A DNA stretch of 11,207 nucleotides, taken from contig JADFIX010000046.1 in NCBI GenBank assembly GCA_022566435.1, positions 1 through 11,207 of the forward strand, given 5' to 3'. The stretch comes from Planctomycetota bacterium (lineage in GTDB: Bacteria; Planctomycetota; Phycisphaerae; UBA1845). The notes beneath the pieces are model-generated. The model had not been told where the DNA came from. It worked only from the letters and a program-made list of their open reading frames with translations, and searched no databases. Of this stretch, positions 1 to 6,892 are shown piece after piece (position 1 is the stretch's first letter; the number at the start of each line of letters is the position of its first letter). The translations under genes were made by a program, and so were the position numbers.

Positions 1-137
1 ACGCCGTGTTCGCACCGGACTGCGTGGGTGCCATACCGACGACATCTCAATGGGGTCTGATGGTTCTGACGCTGCTGCTTTTGGCCGGCGGAAAGATACT
101 CTTCGGAATCCGTGCCAGGCCGGTCGCGCGTTATTGA
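1..137 (+). CDS. C-terminal end of an IPTL-CTERM-tagged surface protein (5' partial)
   Basis: An open frame enters from the window edge (first complete codon at 3) and stops at TGA 135-137, giving 44 visible codons. The residues read A-V-F-A-P-D-C-V-G-A, then IPTTSQWG, a Leu-rich hydrophobic stretch, AGGK, and a basic end finishing VARY. This is nearly the same tail as in the genes at 326 and 2434, so it is the last part of another member of the tandem family. In IPTL-CTERM-type tails, the short motif, membrane segment and basic end are taken to direct sorting of an exported protein to the cell envelope. The downstream spacer also resembles the one after the gene ending at 2242. The upstream domains are not visible, so only the family of the tail is certain. 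Confidence 0.85.
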   Translation, partial: AVFAPDCVGAIPTTSQWGLMVLTLLLLAGGKILFGIRARPVARY

Positions 138-325
138 TGCACGCCGGAATGGGTCTCGAACTGCTCTCCGCCGACCGGCCTGCCAAGCCCGCCACTACGG
201 CAAGCGAGAAACGGCGTTTGCGGCACAGGAACGCGGTGAAAGAGTTTTTCGTTGAACCGCCGTCGCAGATTCAGTATGCTGCAAGTGCACTATTGTGCGT
301 AGGTTGTCCACGCGGAGGCGGGAGG
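138..325 (+). repeat. Paralogous intergenic spacer, copy 1
   Basis: This spacer aligns along much of its length with the one at 2243-2433. Shared landmarks are TGCACG just after the stop codon, GCGAGAAAC-GCGTTT-CGGCAC in the middle, and TTGAA-N-TATGCT near the end. Duplication of the family therefore copied the gene together with its own promoter region. No small gene is seen in it. Confidence 0.7.
252..280 (+). promoter_or_regulatory. Sigma70-like promoter for the 326 gene
   Basis: TTGAAC (252-257) and TATGCT (275-280) are separated by exactly 17 bp. The same arrangement, with a nearly identical pair of hexamers, recurs at 2359-2387 while the sequence between the hexamers differs, which supports selection for it. 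Transcription would begin near 287, leaving a leader of about 40 nt before the ATG at 326. No start site has been mapped; this is inferred from sequence and conservation. Confidence 0.6.
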
Positions 326-2242
326 ATGCATTTCAATCACTTGTCTTGTGCTGTAGCGATTGCCGCGCTAACGATATTGTCCACGAACGCGCCTGCATTG
401 GAACCGCCCTTCAATCTTTCCAGGGCCGTTCACCCGATAGACGGTCCCGCGGATGCTGGTGACCGCAGCGGTCCCCCAAGGGTTTCGGATGCCTGCCCCG
501 CGATCAGCGTGGGTGTGCTCAATTCGGGCGGTGGAACGATCGTCGGAAGCACGATCGGCTCGACGGACGACTTCGTGGCCGGTTGCGGTAGTCATCCCGG
601 CGCCCAGGATGAAATCTTCGAGTTTGCAGTCGATTTTCCAGGTCTGTGGACTTTCGATACGTGCACGGTTCCCGCTTGCTGGGACACCACGCTGGAAATC
701 CGTGAAGACACCGGCGGCGGTTGCCCCGGTGGCTTTGTCGCCTGTGACGGCGACGGTTGCTCGGTTTGCTACTACGAGTCCTTTGTGAAGATGTTCTTGA
801 ATGATCCGGCGGCCACATACTACCTGATCGTCGACGGCTGGAGCACGTTTTCTTACGGCGATTTCGTGGTCAGTTACCGCAACTTGGTGCCGGGTTGTTT
901 TGACGATGCCGACTGTGACGACGGGCTTTTCTGCAACGGCGCCGAAACCTGTGATGTGGCCACCAATCAGTGCTTGGACGGCTTACCTCCATGCAAGACG
1001 TTTGAGGGCTATTCTGCGCCGTGCGACGAAGTTCTCAGTATATGTCCCGATCTGGACGACTGCTTCACATGGCGGGCGGACAGGGTTGGTAGCGGTTACT
1101 TCTTACCGCAGGCCATTATCTGCCCGGATTTTGCTACTTGGGTCTTTGATGACGTCCAGACCAGCCACCATACGACAGGCGTGCTTGATTACTACACCAC
1201 GCCGATCATTGCCCGTTCGACGCCGGAAGGCGCTAGCCCGCTGGGTACCGTCTTCCTGGTAAATCAGGCACTGTACACGACGACTCCTGGAAGCTGCATT
1301 CCCGACGCGGAAATCCCAGGCTCGCAATGCACAAATAGTGCGACAGTCGATCCAGACTTCTCGTCGCCACACAATCTGCCTTGCAGCGGCACAATGCCGA
1401 CACTTCCGAACAATAGTGGTGACTTCGCCCGTTGCGAAATCGACTTCTGGATGGCCTATCGTACGTCAGAGAATGGTGTCGGATTTCCAATCGCCGGTAA
1501 CAAGCCCGAACTGGGTGGCCCGGCCGGCGCGGATGACTTCACTGCGAGCGTTTATGCCCTCGAAGACTGCCCGCCCACGGGTATTTACAGAGTTCACACC
1601 TTCGGTAACGACGAAATCGTACCGGCCGACTTCCAAGACGCTGTTGTATGCCAGAAGCCAGGTGGTTATTGCTGTATGCCTGATGGATCGTGTTCGCTAA
1701 CGTCCGAAGCCGACTGCGCCGCTTTCGGCGGCACCTTCGGCTTTACCGGAACGATCAACGCCACAGATGGCGGCTGCGGTGACATGGACGGTGATGGGAT
1801 CAGCAATCCTTGTGACAACTGCCCGGATGATGCGAACTCCGGTCAGGAAGACTGCGACGGCGACGGTGAGGGCGACGCCTGTGAGTCCGACGACGCGGAT
1901 CGGGATGACGATGGCGACGGCGTTTGCAACGGTCTTGATAATTGTCCGTTGCACGCGAATCCGAATCAGGATGACGCCAACGGGGACGGCGTCGGCGATG
2001 CCTGCGTTTTGTGCCTCGGCAGCGACGGCAACGCGCCGGGGGCGCGCGACGATGCCGACGGCGACGGCGTGCTCAACTGCAACGACAAGTGCAACGGATT
2101 CGACGATGCTGTGTTCGGCCCCGAGTGCGAGGGTGCCATACCGACGACATCGCAATGGGGTCTGATCGTACTGACGCTACTGCTTCTGGCGGGTGGGAAG
2201 ACATTCTTTGGAATCCGTGCCGAACGGGTCGCGCGTTCTTGA
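326..2242 (+). CDS. Exported TSP3-repeat protein with IPTL-CTERM sorting tail (tandem paralogue 1)
   Basis: A 638-residue exported protein. The ATG at 326 is preferred because GGAGG (314-318) lies 7 nt upstream, and a typical signal peptide follows (hydrophobic core about 8-20, APA cleavage site at 22-24). The same frame stays open back to 50, but that part overlaps the previous gene and lies partly upstream of the promoter. Domains: a PPC-like beta domain at about 69-184 (STDDF, FDTC, YYLIVDGWS); a Cys-rich segment at 191-240 (C-F-D-D-A-D-C-D-D-G); an unrecognised central domain at 246-442 with SHHTTG and eight cysteines conserved among the paralogues; a GYCCMPDGSC segment at about 447-480; TSP3 repeats at about 486-602 (DGDG, DNCP), expected to bind calcium; and an IPTTSQWG tail at 605-638. 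It is probably held at the envelope. Ligand and role are unknown. The sorting enzyme is not in the window. Confidence 0.9.
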   Translation: MHFNHLSCAVAIAALTILSTNAPALEPPFNLSRAVHPIDGPADAGDRSGPPRVSDACPAISVGVLNSGGGTIVGSTIGSTDDFVAGCGSHPGAQDEIFEFAVDFPGLWTFDTCTVPACWDTTLEIREDTGGGCPGGFVACDGDGCSVCYYESFVKMFLNDPAATYYLIVDGWSTFSYGDFVVSYRNLVPGCFDDADCDDGLFCNGAETCDVATNQCLDGLPPCKTFEGYSAPCDEVLSICPDLDDCFTWRADRVGSGYFLPQAIICPDFATWVFDDVQTSHHTTGVLDYYTTPIIARSTPEGASPLGTVFLVNQALYTTTPGSCIPDAEIPGSQCTNSATVDPDFSSPHNLPCSGTMPTLPNNSGDFARCEIDFWMAYRTSENGVGFPIAGNKPELGGPAGADDFTASVYALEDCPPTGIYRVHTFGNDEIVPADFQDAVVCQKPGGYCCMPDGSCSLTSEADCAAFGGTFGFTGTINATDGGCGDMDGDGISNPCDNCPDDANSGQEDCDGDGEGDACESDDADRDDDGDGVCNGLDNCPLHANPNQDDANGDGVGDACVLCLGSDGNAPGARDDADGDGVLNCNDKCNGFDDAVFGPECEGAIPTTSQWGLIVLTLLLLAGGKTFFGIRAERVARS

Positions 2243-2433
2243 TGCACGTCGCAATGGGGTCGCGAGCCGTTCTCCGTCGACATGCATTCTAAACCCGCAA
2301 CTATTGTAGGCGAGAAACCGCGTTTACGGCACGGAAAAGCGACAAAAACGGGTTTCTGTTGAATTGTCGACGTGGTTTCGGTATGCTGTGTATTCGGAGA
2401 TTCGTAGCAGACTAGCCAACTAGGGGGCGGAAG
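2243..2433 (+). repeat. Paralogous intergenic spacer, copy 2
   Basis: The diverged partner of the spacer at 138-325. Order and spacing of the conserved blocks are the same: TGCACG after the stop, GCGAGAAAC-GCGTTT-CGGCAC, then the promoter hexamers. I see no coding sequence or convincing terminator hairpin in it. Confidence 0.7.
2359..2387 (+). promoter_or_regulatory. Sigma70-like promoter for the 2434 gene
   Basis: TTGAAT (2359-2364) and TATGCT (2382-2387) have 17 bp between them, matching the site at 252-280. Transcription would start near 2394, about 40 nt before the ATG at 2434, the same leader length as for the 326 gene. Confidence 0.6.
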
Positions 2434-4347
2434 ATGAAATCAAATCTCTTGAGTTCTACGTTAGCAGTCGTCGGGCTCACAGTATTGTCCACGAACGCGC
2501 CCGCGTTGGAACCGCCCACCAAACTTATCAGTGCCGTCCACCCGATAGACCGTCCCGAGGATGCCGGCAACCATAGCGGTTCCCAGACGGTTTCGGGCGG
2601 TTGCCCCGCCACTAACGTGGGAGTGCTCTCAGATCGTTCCACCATCGTCGGTACTACGATCGGCATGGCGGACAACTTCGAGGCCGGCTGCTTTAGTTTA
2701 CCCGGCGGCTCAGATGCAATCTTCGAGTTTTCAGTAGATAGTCCAGGTGGGTGGTCTTTCGATACCTGCACGGTTCCCGCTTGCTGGGACACGACGCTGG
2801 AGATTCGCGAGGAAACCGGCGGCGGTTGCCCCGGTGATTTCCTAGTTTGTGACGGCGACAGTTGCACTGTTTGCCTCTACGAGTCGTCGCTGGTGGTGTT
2901 TCTGGCGCCTTCAGCTACCTACTACTTGATCGTCGACGGTTGGAGCACGTTTTCCTTCGGTGATTTCGAGGTCTCCGTCAGTTATCCGGTATCATGCGAT
3001 TGTACTGTCGATGCCGACTGCGACGACGGGCGCTTCTGCACCGGTCAGGAGACCTGTGACCCGATCGTCTGTTGCAAGGCCGGTACGCCGCCCTGTAGGA
3101 CGTACGAGGGTTTTGTAGCGCCTTGTGACGAAGTTCTGGATTTATGCACCGAAATCGATCCATGCATCACTTGGATCACGCGCGCCGGTAGAGGTTTCTA
3201 TTTCCCGGGGTCTTTCCACTGCCCGAATCACGCTTCTTGGGTGTTTGATGATGTTCAAGGTAGCCACCACACGACGGGCTTGCTGGACTTTTTCACCACG
3301 CCGATCATTGCCCGATCGACGCCCACCGGCGCTAGCCCTTTGGGTACGCCGTTTTCGGTGGACCAGGCCCTGTTCTCCGTCGAGGCGGGAACATGTGACC
3401 CGGATGCACAGATCGCCGGTTCGCAATGCACCGCCACCGCGACCGTTGACCCGTCTGGTGCGCCGGCACATGATTTGCCGTGCAGCGGCACTATGCCGCT
3501 TCTGCCGAACAATGCCGGCAATTTCAATGTCTGCGAAATCGACTTCTTCTTGGCCTATAGAACGACTGAAAACGGTGCCGGTATGGAAATCGCCAACCCT
3601 TTTAACAGACACTTCCTCGGTGGTCCTGCCGGTGCGGATGATTTCGGCGAGACCGTGATTTGGCTCGAAGCCTGCCCTCCGACAGGCGTTTACGAAAGGT
3701 TCTCCTTCTTCGGTGCCCTGCGTAGCTCCGACTTCGCGAATGCCCAGGTTTGCCAGAAGCCGGGTGGTACGTGCTGTGCGCCTGACGGATCATGCGCGCT
3801 GATGTCTGAATCCGATTGCGCCGCGGTCGGTGGCATCTATGGCGGCACCGGAACGATTTATCGCGATCCGGGCTCGTGTGATGATCCCGACGGTGACGGA
3901 TTCGACAATCTGTGCGGCGACAATTGCCCGGACGTCTTCAACCCCGATCAGGGAGACTGCGACGGCGACGGTGAGGGCGACGCCTGTGAGGTCGATGACG
4001 CGGATGACGATGAAGATGGTGACGGTCTCTGCAACGGCGTTGATAATTGTCCGTTGAATGTGAATCCGAATCAGGATGACGCTGATGGGGACGGCGTCGG
4101 CGATGCCTGCGTTTTGTGCCTCGGCAGCGACGGCGACGCGCCGGGCGCCCGCGACGATGACGACGGCGACGGCGTGCTCAACTGTAACGACAAGTGCAAC
4201 GGTTTCGACGATGCCGTGTTCGGCCCGGAGTGCGAGGGTGCCATACCGACGACATCGCAATGGGGTCTAATCGTTCTGACGCTCCTTCTTCTTGCGGGTG
4301 GGAAGATACTCTTCGGAATCGGTGCCAAGCGGGTCGCGCGTTCTTGA
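2434..4347 (+). CDS. Exported TSP3-repeat protein with IPTL-CTERM sorting tail (tandem paralogue 2)
   Basis: A 637-residue paralogue of the 326 gene with the same domain order. The ATG at 2434 follows a purine-rich AGGGGGCGGAAG and starts a signal peptide that aligns residue for residue with its neighbours (MKSNLL, hydrophobic core, APA cleavage site at 22-24). The PPC-like domain spans about 69-182 and the Cys-rich segment about 188-238 (C-D-C-T-V-D-A-D-C-D-D-G). The central domain is at 244-440 with the invariant SHHTTG, PCSGT and CEIDF motifs. A GTCCAPDGSC segment follows, then TSP3 repeats at about 483-601 and the IPTTSQWG tail at 604-637. The 3' part is very close to the 326 gene, including a 48-nt identical block (4087-4134 against 1982-2029), so duplication or gene conversion is recent there. 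It is likely an envelope-held, calcium-binding protein. Its specific function is unknown. Confidence 0.9.
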   Translation: MKSNLLSSTLAVVGLTVLSTNAPALEPPTKLISAVHPIDRPEDAGNHSGSQTVSGGCPATNVGVLSDRSTIVGTTIGMADNFEAGCFSLPGGSDAIFEFSVDSPGGWSFDTCTVPACWDTTLEIREETGGGCPGDFLVCDGDSCTVCLYESSLVVFLAPSATYYLIVDGWSTFSFGDFEVSVSYPVSCDCTVDADCDDGRFCTGQETCDPIVCCKAGTPPCRTYEGFVAPCDEVLDLCTEIDPCITWITRAGRGFYFPGSFHCPNHASWVFDDVQGSHHTTGLLDFFTTPIIARSTPTGASPLGTPFSVDQALFSVEAGTCDPDAQIAGSQCTATATVDPSGAPAHDLPCSGTMPLLPNNAGNFNVCEIDFFLAYRTTENGAGMEIANPFNRHFLGGPAGADDFGETVIWLEACPPTGVYERFSFFGALRSSDFANAQVCQKPGGTCCAPDGSCALMSESDCAAVGGIYGGTGTIYRDPGSCDDPDGDGFDNLCGDNCPDVFNPDQGDCDGDGEGDACEVDDADDDEDGDGLCNGVDNCPLNVNPNQDDADGDGVGDACVLCLGSDGDAPGARDDDDGDGVLNCNDKCNGFDDAVFGPECEGAIPTTSQWGLIVLTLLLLAGGKILFGIGAKRVARS

Positions 4348-4409
4348 TGTGCGCCGGCATGAGTTGCGAACCGTTCTCCACGATATGATTTTGGATTGAA
4401 GTCTGATAA

Positions 4410-4438
4410 CTGGGAAACACCTGTTCAGGTCATATTCT
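4410..4438 (+). promoter_or_regulatory. Possible promoter with an internal palindrome before the 4501 gene
   Basis: CTGGGA (4410-4415), a 17-bp gap and TATTCT (4433-4438) form a weak sigma70-like pair. Inside the gap sits ACCTGTTCAGGT (4419-4430), with 5-bp inverted arms around TT, in a position where a repressor could act. The TTGAA-N17-TATGCT promoter found before the two upstream paralogues is missing from this spacer. The -35 match is poor, so both the promoter and the operator idea are tentative. Confidence 0.3.
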
Positions 4439-4500
4439 AACGAGGACCCATTGTCATGACGCGACACGCAGGCCTAGGAAGTCAACTTGGACGCGGGAGG

Positions 4501-6543
4501 ATGAGATCAAATCACTTGATTTCTGCGGTAGCGATCGTCGGGCTCACAATACTGTCCACGAGCGCTTCGGCGTTGGAGCAGGTCGTTTATTTTGCCAGGG
4601 CCGCGCAACTGGAAAACGGCCCGTTGCCACGCGGTGACCACAGCGGTTCCCCCGCAGGTGCCAACTCCTGTCCGGCGGACAACATTGGCACGCTCACCGA
4701 TGGTTCCACGATCGTCGGAAGCACGATCGGCTCGACGGACGACTTCGTGGCCGGTTGCGGTAGCTATCCCGGCGGCCAGGATGAAGTCTTCGAGTTTGCA
4801 GTCGATGTTCCAGGTGAGTGGAGATTCGATACGTGCACGGTTCCCGCTTGCTGGAACACCACGCTGGAAATTCGTGAAGAGACCGGCGGCGGTTGCCCCG
4901 GTGACTTCGTCGCCTGTGACGGCGACCGTTGTAATGCTTGCGACTTGGAGTCCTCGGTGCAGACGTTCCTGGTTCCGACGGCCGCCTATTACCTGATCGT
5001 CGACGGCTGGAGCACGTCCTCCTACGGCGAATTCACGGTAACCGCGACTTTGGTCGTGCCGGGTTGTTCGAGCGATGCCGACTGTGACGACGGAACTTTC
5101 TGCAACGGTGCGGAAACCTGCAATTTGGCGACCGGCCGGTGCTTCCGAGACCCTGGACCTAACCACGGTAATCCCTGTTCTACGTATGAAGGCTACGCCG
5201 CACCGTGCGACGAAGAGCTTGATGTATGTTCCAAGCCGGACGACTGCTTCATTTGGCAAGCGAACCGTGACGGCATGTACTACGCTCCGGGGATCTGCAG
5301 CGATTCGCCGGGCGACGCGTCATGGGTGCTCGATGACATCCAGGGTAGCCATCACACCACAGGCGTGCTGGACTATTACACCACGCCGATTATCTCTCGT
5401 TCGACGCCGGACGGCGCTAGCCCGTTGGGTACCATATTCCAGGTAGATCAGGCACTCTTCACCGTTACGGCGGGGACCTGTAACCCGTTAGCGGAGATCG
5501 CCGGTTCGCAATGCACACAACCCTCGACCATTCATCCGGGCGGCACGCCGCCCGACGAACTGCCGTGCAGCGGCACGAATCCGAATTTGCCGAACAACGC
5601 CGGCGACTTCAATCGTTGCGAGGTCGACTTCTTTATTGCCATGCGCACATCGGAGTTGGGTTCCGGTTGGGCGATCGCCGACGGACCACCCATACTCGGT
5701 GGCCCCGCCGCCGCGGACGAATTCGGAGTAAGCAGTATCTGGATCGAAGACTGCCCGCCCACTTTCCATTTTGCAGCGCCCACATTCGGTTGTCCCGGTT
5801 GTACGTCGGACTTTCGCGGCGCCGTGGTCTGCGCGAAGCCGGGTGGTTCGTGCTGTTTGCCCGGTGGCGGGTGCGCGCAAATGTCGCAGGCCGATTGCGC
5901 TGCTGAGGGAGGCGACTACGGCTTTACCGGAACGATCCACGGTACGGATGGCGGCTGCGGTGGTGACCCGGATGGTGACCACGTCGACAACCGATGCGGC
6001 GACAACTGCGAGAATACCGCCAACCCGGGTCAGGAAGACTGCGATGGCGACGGCGCGGGAGATGCCTGCGACGCGGAGGCCGACGGCAATGATGGCGACG
6101 GCGTGTGCCAGGGCGTCGACAACTGCCCTTTCCGCAACAACCCAGGGCAGGAAGATACCGACGGCGACGGCGTGGGCGATGCCTGCGATCCGTGCCCGAA
6201 CGCGAGCCCGGACGATTCTGACGGCGACGGTGTCTGTGATAATATCGACATTTGCCTCCCCGGTGACGACAATGTCGATACCGACGGCGACGGTGTGCCG
6301 GACGACTGCGACGAGTGCCCGGGTACCGACGATGGCATTGCCGGTGCGTTGGGCGATGCCGACGGCGACGGCGTGCTCAACTGCAACGATCTTTGCCCCG
6401 GTGTAGACGATGTCGCTTTAGGCGATTGCACCGGTACGATTCCGACCGTCTCGGTGTGGGGTCTTCTGATACTCGCGCTTCTCCTATCAGCCGGCAGTAA
6501 GGTTGTCTTCCGCGGCCGTTCACTTCGTTATTCATCGTGGTAG
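4501..6543 (+). CDS. Exported TSP3-repeat protein, chimeric paralogue 3 with gene-4-type IPTL tail
   Basis: A 680-residue family member. The ATG at 4501 is chosen because its signal peptide (MRSNHL, hydrophobic core, ASA cleavage site at 22-24) aligns exactly with the other two paralogues. An in-frame ATG at 4456 with GAGGA upstream would add 15 residues and cannot be excluded. Domains: PPC-like at about 67-183, Cys-rich at 189-243, central domain at 249-444 (SHHTTG kept; two extra cysteines in FGCPGC), a GSCCLPGGGC segment, and a longer TSP3 region at 489-645 with about 40 more residues than its sisters. The tail at 647-680 reads IPTVSVWG, with GSKVVF after the hydrophobic run. It therefore resembles the 6893 gene and not its own paralogues. 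The switch falls just after a 36-nt block identical to the 326 gene (6354-6389), which suggests recombination within the repeats. Confidence 0.9.
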   Translation: MRSNHLISAVAIVGLTILSTSASALEQVVYFARAAQLENGPLPRGDHSGSPAGANSCPADNIGTLTDGSTIVGSTIGSTDDFVAGCGSYPGGQDEVFEFAVDVPGEWRFDTCTVPACWNTTLEIREETGGGCPGDFVACDGDRCNACDLESSVQTFLVPTAAYYLIVDGWSTSSYGEFTVTATLVVPGCSSDADCDDGTFCNGAETCNLATGRCFRDPGPNHGNPCSTYEGYAAPCDEELDVCSKPDDCFIWQANRDGMYYAPGICSDSPGDASWVLDDIQGSHHTTGVLDYYTTPIISRSTPDGASPLGTIFQVDQALFTVTAGTCNPLAEIAGSQCTQPSTIHPGGTPPDELPCSGTNPNLPNNAGDFNRCEVDFFIAMRTSELGSGWAIADGPPILGGPAAADEFGVSSIWIEDCPPTFHFAAPTFGCPGCTSDFRGAVVCAKPGGSCCLPGGGCAQMSQADCAAEGGDYGFTGTIHGTDGGCGGDPDGDHVDNRCGDNCENTANPGQEDCDGDGAGDACDAEADGNDGDGVCQGVDNCPFRNNPGQEDTDGDGVGDACDPCPNASPDDSDGDGVCDNIDICLPGDDNVDTDGDGVPDDCDECPGTDDGIAGALGDADGDGVLNCNDLCPGVDDVALGDCTGTIPTVSVWGLLILALLLSAGSKVVFRGRSLRYSSW

Positions 6544-6644
6544 CGTTTGGTGTGTTTGACTTGCGGATCGCCCCAGGGTTCAGCGTGGCTTACAGGGCGG
6601 CCGGACAAAGACCGTCGCTTGTAGGGAGCTGGGTCGCACTGACG

Positions 6645-6674
6645 GTGTGCCATGGCTCGAAAGCCGTGGCACAC
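6645..6674 (+). terminator. 13-bp stem-loop, possible terminator or palindromic repeat
   Basis: GTGTGCCATGGCT (6645-6657), loop CGAA, and AGCCGTGGCACAC (6662-6674) form a 13-bp stem with one G-T wobble. It lies about 100 nt after the stop at 6543 and upstream of the next promoter, as a terminator would. There is no T-run after it, so it is not a classic intrinsic terminator. A related inverted repeat at 10316-10387 suggests it may instead be a dispersed palindromic element. Confidence 0.45.
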
Positions 6675-6782
6675 AACGGGCGGGAAGCGCTGTCGCGGAG
6701 GCGTCCGTGGCCGGATTGGCTCCCTGCATGCCCCGAAATCGGAAAAATATGCGAAGTCCGCGGCGAGAGAGGTCGTTTTCGC

Positions 6783-6811
6783 TTGGAACGAGCGACGCGA
6801 TTGTGTACGAT
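6783..6811 (+). promoter_or_regulatory. Sigma70-like promoter for the 6893 gene
   Basis: TTGGAA (6783-6788) and TACGAT (6806-6811) are 17 bp apart. The surrounding GTT-TCGCTTG and GCGAT-GG motifs recur at the equivalent site before the 10598 gene. Transcription would start near 6818. That excludes any start codon upstream of this point and supports translation from 6893. Confidence 0.55.
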
Positions 6812-6892
6812 AGCGATTGGATATCTGACCTACGGGAAATCCCGGGCGGGTTCCGGCCGGCAGCAAGCAGGCGCCTTTTCGAGGGGAAGACC

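Larger units (their letters stand above)
6544..6892 (+). other. 349-nt intergenic region with hairpin, promoter and leader
   Basis: No convincing gene lies here. The region contains a strong stem-loop (6645-6674), a promoter (6783-6811) and a leader ending in GAGGGG (6881-6886). Its first 270 bases or so are a diverged copy of 10280-10510. Shared blocks are TAGCG-TTGG after the stop, GTGTGCCA, CACAAC, CGC-GAGGCGTC-GGCC-GATT and GTT-TCGCTTG. Open frames through it come from lack of stops in GC-rich sequence. Confidence 0.7.

Noticed and set aside
50..325. Possible 92-residue N-terminal extension of the 326 gene
   Set aside because: It overlaps the previous gene in another frame and contains the promoter and ribosome site. 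The signal peptide begins at 326, as in the paralogues.
1781..2100. GACGGCGACGG repeats considered as a CRISPR or satellite array
   Set aside because: The repeats are in frame, imperfect, and encode TSP3 DGDG motifs. There are no regular unique spacers.
1697..2155. Open frame of 152 codons on the minus strand, with a similar one at 3790-4260
   Set aside because: Both are antisense to the TSP3 repeats. The Asp-Gly codons read backwards give Ala/Val/Ile-rich frames without stops, so their mutual similarity only reflects the paralogous + strand genes.
4507..5259. 250-codon minus-strand open frame
   Set aside because: It lies entirely antisense to the well-supported gene at 4501-6543, and its residues show no domain pattern. 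Absence of stops is explained by codon bias.
6647..6892. Possible 82-residue N-terminal extension of the large protein from a GTG
   Set aside because: The GTG lies in the hairpin and upstream of the promoter, and the extension would bury the signal peptide.
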